This document shows positions 33,588 through 44,029 of a DNA stretch of 64,000 nucleotides, piece by piece. The translations under genes and the position numbers were made by a program. This DNA is from Talinum fruticosum (taxonomy: Eukaryota; Streptophyta; Magnoliopsida; Caryophyllales; Talinaceae), in NCBI GenBank assembly GCA_021018815.1, contig JAITYX010000003.1, positions 2,914,001-2,978,000 of the forward strand. The letters are read 5' to 3'. How positions within the stretch are numbered: the stretch's first letter is position 1; every line of letters begins with the position of its first letter. Under the pieces are notes generated by a model, which saw only the letters and a list, made by a program, of their open reading frames with translations, made no database searches and was not told where the DNA came from.

Positions 33588-33603
33588 GTTAGCCCCCACC
33601 TTG
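33588..33603 (-). other. Polypurine tract, right arm
   Basis: Reverse complement reads AAGGTGGGGGCTAAC just before the LTR start at 33587. G-rich tracts ending in GGGGGCTAA are usual in gypsy elements. Confidence 0.75.
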
Positions 33604-34000
33604 ACCAAGTCTAAAATGACGAAGATCAAAGTAGACACTAAAGGATACTTACTTCGATTTTTATAAGGTATTGTGTGATGCTTGGAACTAGTTATAATCA
33701 AACCCGAACTCTAAAGTGGGGCCTGAACTTGATCACGATGCATGTGTTCGAAGTCCGGTAAGGATATCCTAAGCTTGGCTCCCTCATAGCCTAAAGCTTG
33801 GCATATTTTGATGCTGAAACTTTGATCGTTCTTTGATATGAAGCTTGGTTAAATAATTTGTCTGTGCTAACATACTTCTTAGTACATAATTGACAAAAGT
33901 TGAGTGTTTTACCCGAGTAATTCAAGAAAACACGGATGATAAGACTATTCCCCAAAGGCTGATTAGTGGGCCTGGAAACTCCCACTTGCATTCACAAAGG
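33604..34000 (-). other. 3' internal region of a Tat element, right arm
   Basis: Counterpart of 31210-31530 in inverted orientation; no coding potential seen. Confidence 0.6.
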
Positions 34001-34359
34001 GACAAAGGTTACATGCTACGGTTTAACAAAGCCCCATAAGCTAAGTGGGTAAGCTAGGTTGCAAGGGCTATCACCGAAGGAACCTCTTAACTCCTCGTGG
34101 CCGGCACCGGCCCGCTTTGGCAGATGTGGCCCTCGGCGTGCCTTGCCAGATTATCTTGGTTCCCCACTACTTGCTTGACCCTTGTCTTATGAGGGTGGCT
34201 GCCTTGACCGAAGTTTCCTATAGAATGAGAAGCTTGGTGTGTTTCATTTTGCACACTTACTCCTCGTTCTTGCTTTGTATTCATCTTTTGCATTCTAACT
34301 TTGCTTCTTCTTGAAAACTAGTTGGTTCTAAAAATCTCCCATCTTCAAAATGTTTAGAA

Positions 34360-35165
34360 GAAAGGTTACGCAAGACTCTTTCCTTGAGCGAGAATGGCAC
34401 TCACAAAATGAATGGAACCCGAATGATCTCTTAGTCGAGGCCGAAAATCATTTTTCTCCACTGGCCATTACTCCTTCGGTAAGCTAATTGGCTTAAAATT
34501 CTTCATTTGCTCATTTAGAATTGTTCTTGAACTAAAATCTTATTGGATTTTTGTCTTGGAGAAAGGCTCGATTCAAAGTAGTGGAGCCATCCCAAAATTT
34601 ATGGAGACATGCAGGAAGATGAACATTCCTCGTGATGATATCATGCATAATGTCGGGCTTGGACCTCTTTACCTTACTTTATACCATCTCACCGATAAGA
34701 GGGAGAGGGACCCCATTAGCATCGGAGCCATTAGTAAGCGCTACTAGGATACTACCAACACGTTTCACCTTTCTTTTTGTGAGATGACAATAATGCCTTT
34801 TAATTTTGCTCGTTTTATCCGGTTTGGGCTTATCGAATTGTACGAAAACCGTGACTATCTCCGTCACCTCTTTGGCCCTATAGCCGATAAATTCAAACAT
34901 AGTAATTTTGTTTAAATATACTGTCCTTTTGAGGCCTTTGAGGATGTTAGTTTTTGGACTCAACATTCTCCCTAACAACAAGTTTGGATCGTGCTTGCTC
35001 TTCTCTTGTGTACGATCCTTTTTCCGACTAAGTTGTTGAGGTTTATGTTCACTATTTGGTGAACATAACGAACATTGACAAAATAAACAAGCTCAATTGG
35101 TGCACTTCTGGATACACTTGCCTCATTAGGGGCCTCCGTGACGGTGTGTGGCATACAACATCGTA
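34360..35165 (+). pseudogene. Antisense additional ORF of a Tat-type element, right arm
   Basis: A first exon-like block starts near 34350 (MFRRKVTQDSFLEREWHS) and ends at a GTAAGCTAAT donor near 34480. A second block begins after TTTTTGTCTTGGAG near 34560 with SSGAIPKFMETCRKMNIPRD and LYHLTDKRERDP, then TFHLSFCEMTIMPFNF near 34770, and a hydrophobic C-terminal part with shifts. It is the better preserved copy of the pair and shows the same order as the left arm. Weak resemblance to plant mobile domain proteins (FHL..E.T pattern); function unknown. Its orientation is opposite to the Tat LTR beside it. Confidence 0.5.
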
Positions 35166-36345
35166 GTCGGATTCAACTTCATTAAATAAAAACTCGGAAA
35201 ATAAATAAAAACTTAGAAAACAATTATACTGAGAGATAAATAAGCACGAAATAAAAACTTCATTAATATTCACATAGACAAGATATATACACAAAAGAGG
35301 TGAGAGAAAACCCCCTAAACATAAATTTTCTAACTATTCTCCCCCTTGCCTTTCAGAAAAAACACACAAAGGAAGAATGTATCAAGAAGATACAAATTTG
35401 TATGTCTAGACCACAAAAAAAGAGAAAATTTTAAGATGGTGGGGAGGGAGCTGTTTGAGTCGAGGTGGAGGAACGAGCGATGCGCCTTCGCCGGTAAGAG
35501 CGGGAATTTATAGTGAACGAATTATCCTTCGCATTCGTTCGACCCAACTCTCCAATGGCCGCCTTAGACCGGTGTGACTATTCCGCTCTCCAACGGTTAG
35601 AATTCCAAGTGCTTGTCTCCCAACGGCTAGTTCTCTAATCAATGCGCGTGACGGATAGAGAGAGAAAGAGAGATTTTAAAAGAAATTTCGAAATTCTCCA
35701 CTAATCTAGAGATGATTTCAAAAATTTGATGTCCATTTTTCTCAAAACCGAGTCCGATCGAGTAAAGTTTCGAGTGACTCGAAACCGCAAACAAGGAATA
35801 ACTCATAGCTTAGTATCACTAGGTCAACTGAACTAATGGTTATTAAAGCATAAAAACGAGACATTTAACACATAATCATGCAAAGTAATTCCACTCGAAA
35901 AGCACATAATTGTGCATTAATCATGCCAAGCTCATTCCTAATAAAGCCAAACCGATCCTCACTAAATGGCTTAGTAAAGATATCAGCTAATTGAAGTTTG
36001 GTAGGAATGAAATTAAGTTCAATATCACCTTTCTCGGAATGGTCTCTTAGAAAATGATACCGACCTCAATATGCTTTGTCTTTGAGTGCTCAACTGGATT
36101 CTGAATGATGTTGATTGCACTTTGATTGTTACATTTGATTGGAATTGATTTGAATGAAAGTCCAAGATCCTTCAAGTGTTGCTTGATCTATAAAATCCGA
36201 GCAAAGCATGCTCCAACTGCAACGTACTTAGGTTCAGCAGTTGATAGAGTTGGTGAGTTTTGCTTCTTTGAGTCCCAGGATATAAGGTATTGACCCAAAA
36301 CCGGCGGACTCCTAAAGTGCTTTTTCTATCAACTTTGTACCCAAC
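35166..36345 (-). pseudogene. pol: Sirevirus 3' fragment: RNase H, spacer, 3' UTR (minus)
   Basis: From high to low coordinates: RNase H (36345-35916) with codons for VDRKSTS, an AEP/AEYVA-like block, KTKHIEV and LADIFTKPFSEDRFGF. The spacer follows, with a decayed TATA box (ACTATAAAT, 35514-35507), then a short stretch and the 3' UTR blocks (GAAAGGCAAGGG near 35350). Almost the whole envelope-like ORF is deleted. It abuts the Tat arm at 35165 and unclassified DNA at 36346. Confidence 0.75.
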
Positions 36346-36456
36346 AACTCATAGTATAGTAAGGATGTATTTATCATTGATTGTTCGCAACTCATATTCC
36401 GTTATGGTACATTTTCACATAATTTTCATAGAACTTTAGTAGACCTGTTTTTTATT

Positions 36457-36535
36457 GCAGTAAATCCTATTTTGTAATACAGTGAACCTTTTCTCCAATG
36501 TAGTGAGCTTTTTCTCTAATGCAGTGAATCTTTAA
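36457..36535. repeat. Short degenerate tandem repeat, ~21-bp unit
   Basis: Four successive units begin GCAGTAAATC, ACAGTGAACC, GTAGTGAGC and GCAGTGAATC and are spaced about 21-23 bp, each followed by a T-rich segment and TAAT/AATG. No function is inferred. Confidence 0.55.
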
Positions 36536-39204
36536 CTATGGTTTAGATAATCTTTAACCGTAATGTCATAAGGTGGTTCTAAATCGAAAAGAAAAAAAAA
36601 AACTAAGGCAACAAGGCATATAAACGTAAGTTCATCATGCATCAAAAAGTAATACCTAAAAAACGATAAAATTAAGGTTCAAGATTACCAAGAGGTAAAC
36701 ATTGGTATAATCACCATGACTTTCTTAGTTTTCCGAGAAACATTATCTATAATCTCCACTTTCTTTCTCAACAAATTGAAACACACCACAAAGTAATGCC
36801 TATTATGGAATATAGGAAAAATATCTGCACATATCAACACAACTTTAAACATTACATGAAAGCAACGTCAAGCCAAGTAACTCGAAATGAAAATACAAAA
36901 AGATCTTACAAGATTCGACTTCAGAATGTCAATCCAGGAAGTCATTTGAATCGCATCATTTATAACTTTTTATAAGATTTAAACTTCTCCATGGGATATT
37001 CACTATCGTCACCCCACGTTTACGCTCCATCTACGTCATAACATTTAAATTAATTAAACACGGACTACAAAGAGCAAACACAAACTAAAGTATCTTAAAA
37101 ACACAAATTACTTACATATGGAGTACACCCAAAAAAGAACCTTGACGGCAATAGAGTACCCTTCAATTTCTCTCGAATCATTTAGTAAGTATGAGAATAA
37201 ATAAATCACATTAGGATCCAAATAATATTTCATTGGAAAAAACAAAAATTAGATGTATGGTGACATCAAATAATATTTCATTGAAAATAAAAATTAACAA
37301 CATCTAATAAATTTATGAGAATAAAAAATTCTTAAAGGATTACCTCTCAAGACGAATTTCATCAATTGGAATAAAACCCCAGTCGAAACATGCTTCTCTT
37401 TAGTGGACAAATACTTTAAGGCATCAATGTGCCTTTGGAAGTATAGTGACCTCAAATAAAGCCCTCGCAATTTCTTCCTAGGTGGTTGAACATTGCCGAT
37501 ATCTTCATCTCCATCTCTATCTTGGCTCAACTGGGGCTGCATTGAATAAGAGTACTCGATCCACTTCGAGGATCTCCTTCATCACCAGACACTTCGTTGA
37601 TTATGACCTGCAAGCATCCCCAAGACTTGGTTGATTATGACCTTCTATATCCCCATCACTTGGTTGATTAGGTTCTCCTTCATCCCTAGTACTTGGTTGA
37701 TTAGGCGGTGGTTGAGATGAGGTGAAATCAAATCCTAAATCAAAGCTTGGAGGTGTAAAGTTGCCTGGACCGAAGTTCAGTCATAAGTCTTGGCCAATTC
37801 AATGCAAGCCTCCCAAAATCCTTGATCATCTGCAAACAAGTTGTCATCCGGACTTAAAGGAGGTGCTTGCTTTTCTATATCAGGATTTTTCACATTGTCC
37901 GATGTCCCTAAAACATGAATTGATTTGGCAAGGGACTAGATATGCAACATTGACTTGCTTACATAATTGAGCTATTTCAACTTTTGACATGCAGTCTACT
38001 AACTACACCACCCAAGCAGGACATCTCTAACATGCCACCTAAGCATGATGGACAAAGACTCCCATTCAATCACAAACTAATAGGAGAATACATGCAGAGA
38101 ATTGCGATCATAACCGAGGTTGCTTTGGTAATTGAGTTTATCAATAATATGCTGCTAGGTAGTACTCTTGGAGACCCGAGGTAAGGATATATGTCTTTAT
38201 AATCACACTAATAGCAGGAGGCAAAGAGTTCCCGATTTTGTAAGTGACTTTAACACCGATGAGTTGTTTGTTTCAATTGAATAAGAATTAAACACTAAAT
38301 GTTCAAACTTTAGTGGGACAGCTGTAGAAAAACCTTCAAAATTAACTCACTAAAGATAGCAAGTGCGTAAGAAGGGAGATCTATGATTATCCATTCTGAC
38401 TTGTCTTATAATTTAAAGGTAGCAAGACCAAAAACTTCAGTGAGAGCACTAGGAAGTCTGCTGTTCAATAACACAAATAGTCTGATCCCATTAAGTAATC
38501 AACCTATAATTCATAAAACAAATCCAATAATGCAAGATGCAAAAGAAACCGAGGAGCTTTCGCTTGATCATAATTGTAATCATCATTCCCATTATGCCTA
38601 GTAGGACTCTTCAAGTTTAAGGTATTAATATATGCGATTATCAATATCATCAAATTGATAACATGAGGCAAAAAAGGTTCCTGATTTATGTGAATCCAAT
38701 AAGGAAACGACTCTTTATTTTGATCACCTTAGATTTAGAGTACAAAGGGTGGCCTCAAGAAGTCGTGACCAATAATAGACATTCTTTATGAGAAACCAAT
38801 AATAAGGCTATTACCAACTATTGAAACCACTAATCTATAGTCTCAATTAACTCTTGATTCTAATCAACCCATTATGATTCTACTTCACTAATGGCAAAAT
38901 TTCCTTCCGATGTGGGCTCATTGACGAATTTTCAGTAAACCTTGGACAATTCAAGGACATAAACTGAAAATGGTTATAGTCTTGTCATACAATGTCTTTG
39001 GTAGGCAAATTGAACAATGAAATTGAAAACTTAGAATAATAAAAATGAAAATCAAACAAATTAGAATCCTAGAATCCCAATAGGTAATTTCATAGACTCA
39101 ATTAGTAATATTTTCACCAGTTGTAAACCTTAGAATATAAAATTGAAAACGAGAGAACAATGAAAGTGAAATCGAACAATTCTAAAAATTCAAACATCAC
39201 TTAC

Positions 39205-39281
39205 CTAGTTTTAGCATTTTGAGAAGAAGGTCTGGGTACATCCATCTTATGCAGCAAGCTACAAATTAGAGAAGAAAACAA
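39205..39281 (-). CDS. Candidate first coding exon, unknown gene
   Basis: On the minus strand the exon starts after TTTTGCAG, contains a short leader and ATG at 39245, reads MDVPRPSSQNAKT, and ends CTAG|GTAAGTG. Both splice signals are close to plant consensus and a spliced 5' UTR lies upstream. Later exons could not be joined with confidence; the NQPS-repeat region near 37.6 kb is the best candidate. Confidence 0.35.
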
Positions 39282-39642
39282 CTGCAAAATTGAGCCCGAA
39301 AATGAGGAACGAAACTAGACCTTCGAAAACCGAAAAATCATCTCCAAATACAAGAAATTGGAACTTACGAGAGAGAAAACATACAATGGAGCTGGAATGA
39401 GCAACGCAAAAGCTCGAGCAATCCTCACCGAGAGAAGTGTAGAAGAAATTAGGGGCACAATTCTCACAGAGAGAAATAAAGAAGCGTTCTAGTGATCGAA
39501 GAAGAAACTGAAATGAGAGGAGAGAGAAAGCCGAGAAGGGAGGAAGGCGAGAAGAGAGAAGTAACTTCTTTTATTAATTGAACGTCACGTGAGTGTCGTA
39601 TGTATATTGTAATATACATACAGTTATAATATATAATTTTCC

Positions 39643-40657
39643 AACCTTAAGTGCCCTCTCTGTCCTCTAGTTCACCCGCTACCGGAATCCCCGAAGGCCA
39701 TCCATCATTGGCCTCTTCCTTTCACTACTCGTTGCGGAACCCTAACCCTTCAAGTTTCTCTCTCTTCTTCCTCTCTCCTTAACCACGAAAACCCTAGCCA
39801 TCCTTCTTTCCCCTTTTCGGTTTTCCCATAAACCCGAAGCCTCTCTCACAACTCCTTCATTGTCTCAAACTCTCCCTCTTCCTCTATTTCGACCTCTTCC
39901 CGAAATCTCCCTTTCTTTCGCTTCTCCTCTACTCGAAACCCAAGCTACCAAAAATCTAACCCATATCCAACTCTTCTCATCCTCATTCTACTCGGACTCT
40001 ATTCACAAGGAAGGGACCTATACAAGGCTAGAAATCACAACAAGAGGAGGAGACCGAGAGCATAAAAGGGAGCAGGGAAACAGAGCATAGGAGGCGACGG
40101 TGGACGGACGGCGTGACAAGCCAACCGAAACCCACAACTTTAGGTTTAAATTTCTAGTTTTTAATTCTCAAATTTCAATTCTAGTTCCCCAATTTTAGTT
40201 TTTAGTTTTGAAAATTTCAGTAGTAGTTTGTTTTTAGTTTTTAGTTTTAGACTTTAATTGAGATTAGTTGAATGGTTCTTAAGTATGATTATTCAGTTGA
40301 TTAATATTGGAATTGAATTTGCTCGATGATTATTCGGTTCGGATCCGGGTATTCGAATCGGCTTGTACAGCTCAAGTTTGTTGGTATAAATTCTTAATTT
40401 CGCATTTTCAATTATGTTAGTGGGATTCCGATTCAATTTAGTTTGATGTTCTAATTGTTGCACTTAAATTTAGTTTGATGTTTTGATTCAATTTTAGATA
40501 TTTTACGTTGATTTCACAATTTGCTCATAAATTCGAACTAGTTTAGCTTAGGTTAGTTTCAATATTTAAGCGTTCAATTCGAGTTGCAATCTTATTTTAA
40601 CTTCGGTCCATCTTTGTCGTTCAACAAATCCCATACTTCCCTAAATTCACTCCAACA
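39643..40657 (+). repeat. Athila-like 5' LTR, 5' end truncated
   Basis: Clearly homologous to 47541-48695 over its whole length (shared AACCCTAGCCWTCCTTCTTT, ATCTAACCCATATCCAACTC, GACCGAGAGCATAAAAGGGAG and CCAATTTTAGTTTTTAG). It ends in CACTCCAACA at 40657, directly before an Asp-type primer site. The first part of the LTR is missing; homology begins at 39643, next to the unclassified block. Confidence 0.8.
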
Positions 40658-40660
40658 AAA

Positions 40661-40680
40661 TGTCTGTCCTTGCCGGAGAT
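40661..40680 (+). other. Primer binding site, Asp-tRNA-like (Athila type)
   Basis: TGTCTGTCCTTGCCGGAGAT resembles the Athila primer site TGGCGCCGTTGCCGGGGAT, with several changes in the first half. The distance of three bases from the LTR end fits. Confidence 0.65.
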
Positions 40681-41520
40681 AACGTTAATTGAAATTAGGT
40701 TGCAAATCAAGTCGTAAATTTACTATTTAAGTTTAGTTTCCGTTGTTCGTTTTTCGTTTCTGATTTCTATCAAGTTTGCTAGCCTTAGTTTTAGTGTTAG
40801 TTTCTGTTTTTACTATTATTAGGTTGTTTTTAGTTTCACTTTTAAGTTTTATTCAGGTTTCTTTGATTAGTTAATGGTTGTCCAAAAATTTTTGAGTCTA
40901 TTGTTAGTATAAGCTTTTTGCTTTGATTATGGTTTTAGTTGATGAGTTGTTGTCCAGAAGAAAAAAATTAATTTGCAAACTTGTTCCTATTTTGGAAATT
41001 AGGGAATAAAAATTGTGCGGAACTTTTCTCGAGATTTTTATTTTCTAATTTTTTTTAATTTTTCTTCGATTGATTTTGTTTTTGTTTTGTGTTTTTATAA
41101 TTTCTGCATGTTTCTAGGTTTGTTTACAGTCTAGGGTAATTTTTTGAAGTTTTTGGAATTTTAAAAATTTTATGTAATTGTCGAAGTAATTAGATGCCAT
41201 TTTTATTTTTTTAGATTTTTTGTGTTTTAGTTTTCTGCAGTTATTAGGTCAGAAAAATTAGGAAAAAAATTATGCGCTTAATCCATGGATTTTTCCGAAA
41301 TTTTCGGCTTATATATTTCTAATTTTAGTTATTGCTTTTATATTTAGTGTTTTTTAATTATTATGTTTCAGTTTTGTTTTTATTTTCTTGTTTTGGTAAA
41401 AGAAAGAAAAAGATCAAAAAACAAAAAGACCAAAAATATATTTGTGGGGTTGTTTAATGCATAAGCTATTGGGTTAGGGAACCTAAAAGACAATTGGTTA
41501 GGATTGAACTTTCAATTGAA
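40681..41520 (+). other. Long AT-rich leader of the Athila-like element
   Basis: T-rich non-coding sequence between primer site and gag. Long leaders are common in Athila elements. No ORF or structure stands out. Confidence 0.5.
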
Positions 41521-42105
41521 ATGGAACCTGAACCTAAATTAGAAAAAAATGATTGAATTTGGACCATGTGATAAAATTTTGAGCGATCTCTTTTATCCTC
41601 TTAGGAGTTTTAACTATTTATGTTTTAACTTGTCTAATTTGGGATCCGATGTGAGTCTTTTGATTGAACCACATTATATTCGGATACTCCCAAAATTTCA
41701 TGGTTATGAAGATGCATATATGTTTTTAATGGAATTTGATGAAGTGATTTCTATGATACATTTCCTAATATCTCCGATGATGAAATAAGAATAAGATTGA
41801 TTCCATTTGCTTTAAAAGATGCTGCTTAAAAATTGATGTATAACGTAATTGCTAACTCGATTTCTACTTGGGATGATTTTGTTAAATTGTTTTTGAAAAA
41901 ATATTTCCCTAATAGCAAAACTGTAAAGTTAAGGAATGACATCAATCAATTTATTTAGATGGATAGAGAACCATTTTGAAATTACTTTGAAAGATTTAAG
42001 AGTTTGTTGGCCCAATATCCCCATCACGATTTAGAACAAGTGGCGTCTTTGCCAAATTATTTATGAAGGAGTTGACCAACACACTAAGACTATGTTAGAG
42101 TATAT
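41521..42105 (+). pseudogene. gag: Athila-like gag (Retrotrans_gag domain)
   Basis: Starts MEPEPKLEKN and soon hits a stop. Across frames the retrotransposon gag domain is readable: KFHGYEDAYMFLMEFDEV (about 41690), IRLIPFALKDA (about 41795), NSISTWDDFVKLFLKKYFPN (about 41850), KLRNDINQF, NYFERFKSLLAQYPHHDLEQ (about 41980-42035). The CPHHG-like block and the SI-TW pattern are typical of gypsy gags of Athila/Tat type. The gene is cut at 42105 by the CACTA terminus; the remainder of gag-pol is not found on the other side. Confidence 0.82.
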
Positions 42106-42737
42106 CACTACTATAGGAACCATTTTTAACTACGCTTAAAAACGACATTTAACTAAGGTTAACTTGCGACGTGCATGTGGGCGTCGTTGTATGTACCACC
42201 TTTGACTACGGTTCAAAACTATTGTCAAAGGTCACTATATGACGATAGTTCGGATGGCAAAATCGAAGTCATAGGCTTATCCATGATGACAGTTTCTTCA
42301 TCCGAACCGTCGTCATAGGCCTTCCTCTAATTATTGCAGAACACCTATGATGACGGTTCAAATGAAGGAACTATCATCATAAATAAGCCTATGACTACGG
42401 TTCGGGTGAAGAACCAGTCATAGGCTCCAACCTCGGACCTTTTTACTACGATTCTACCTTAAGAACCGTAGTAATAAGTCTGTTTTTATAATAATTTTTC
42501 TCGTGTTTGCTTGCCCTATGTACAACACAAAATCATATACAAACACATATACAAACCACAATCCAATACACTCTTCACCATAATATATACAAAATGACAT
42601 ACTCATCATATTTTGTATATGGTACAAGACACTATAAAAATATATATACGTATGTACATATATACCTATAACTATATGACTACTAAAATCACAAACTTGA
42701 CCAATTAAATAATGAAGAATAACTATAAATATATACC

Positions 42738-43640
42738 TATTTCTTTATACGGTCATATACAAACTCTACCCAACCTTGTTTTAACTCGTTGAGCACTTCA
42801 TTTGTATAGAGAGTGGGTGGCTTCTTTCCTGGAAAATATTGTAAATAATGTTGTAAAAGACATATTAATTAGGTCAAATACAAGTGTTAATCAAGGTGAA
42901 AAAAGAATATAATAAATTACAAGTGCAAGTGTACCTCTTTGGGACTAGAATTTGAATCGAGTCCGGTCACAATCTCTTTCATGTATTAGAGAATATAGAA
43001 GCCACATTCCACATTCCCTGGTTGTATATGGCACTACAATAATAAAATAGATTCCCAACACATAAAGATTTAATTAGTACTTTATATATCTATCTAGTAA
43101 TATGAAATGAAAAACAATTAAAGTAGATTCTAATAACCAAGAGAACTTCCCTTGATAGGGACAATTAGTGGCTTTGCTTTCACTCGTTTGTCTTTGACGC
43201 CTCTACCATAATAATAACGCAGTAGACCACTATTTTTCAATCGGAAAAATAAAATTCAAGTTAGACATACCATTGAACGATTACTAATTAACAAAATATT
43301 ATAAAATGATTAAAAATATGAACTCACGACTCAATGACGTCCTTGGTATCTTCCCTCACATCACAACCTAGAGGATCACGGAAGTAGGTGATATTAGCCC
43401 TTGGATATAGGGCAGCAAGCATCCAATGGTGGCTACATAAACACAAATAACACATTTTTACATAAGTATGTATAACACCATATAAAAACTTTAGTTAATT
43501 AGTTCATTGTTTGTACACTTACCTCTTATTGAACACTCGCCAAGTACCATGTGTTAGCCGCCGCAGTATGTTTCATGACATCGAAGATATAGGTGACTCG
43601 TTCTTCACGATTCAACCCAACTCCTTGAATAATGGAATTA
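42738..43640 (-). pseudogene. Ulp1-like (C48) cysteine protease carried by CACTA
   Basis: At least four exon-like segments are bounded by GT/AG signals. 43432-43328 reads HHWMLAALYPRANITYF then RDPLG, giving the catalytic His and Asp. 43202-43143 reads GVKDKRVKAKPLIVPIKG. 43033-42935 reads CHIQPGNVECGFYIL, giving the catalytic Gln and Cys, followed by a stop and then YMKEIV. 42830-42738 is a terminal exon ending VYDRIKK. An upstream block near 43545-43515 reads THGTWRVFNKR. The His-Asp-Gln-Cys order is that of SUMO/Ulp1 proteases, which remove SUMO or related modifiers. The stop after FYIL and frame changes upstream suggest inactivation. Confidence 0.78.
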
Positions 43641-44029
43641 GGGTTCGAAACTAAACGAAATCCTTCCTAATCTCATGCAGGAACCTTACATATTAATTGT
43701 ATGTAGTTATACATTAAAATTTATAGTAAAAAAAAAAACTTATTATGAATATATTAACTCACATAATGCCAAGAGTAATAACGTATACGCCGATATCCCC
43801 TATGTGCAAAAACTATAGTCCGTCAGTCCGGGAACACATAGACCAACATATCCCCTTTACGTTGCCCAAACACGTGACCTGGTGTTCGACACATGAATGG
43901 TTCCTCTATTGATCGAGTCGTCACATAACTTTCCGGAGTAGCACATCAATCTGTGCGGGACTCCTCAATGGATTTGAGAGGAGACTTCTTCGGACGATGA
44001 ATGGGCGCCACTCGAATGTTTGCTTGTGC

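Larger units (their letters stand above)
36346..39640 (-). other. Unclassified block with gene-like exons on the minus strand
   Basis: It has a CT-rich leader on the minus strand (39540-39390), a GTATGT donor near 39391, and an acceptor TTTTGCAG at 39289-39282. The coding exon start follows at 39245 and has a strong GTAAGTG donor. Farther down, 37760-37550 holds tandem-like Asn-Gln-Pro-Ser units (NQPS...EGE, NQPS...EGH, NQPS), and an 82-codon open block lies at 37542-37294. No domain is recognised. It could be a decayed host gene or the gene of an unidentified DNA transposon. The rest of the block shows nothing else I can support. Confidence 0.35.

Noticed and set aside
36457..36535. Regular short repeats as a CRISPR-like array
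   Set aside because: Degenerate 21-bp tandem units without unique spacers, in a plant nuclear context.
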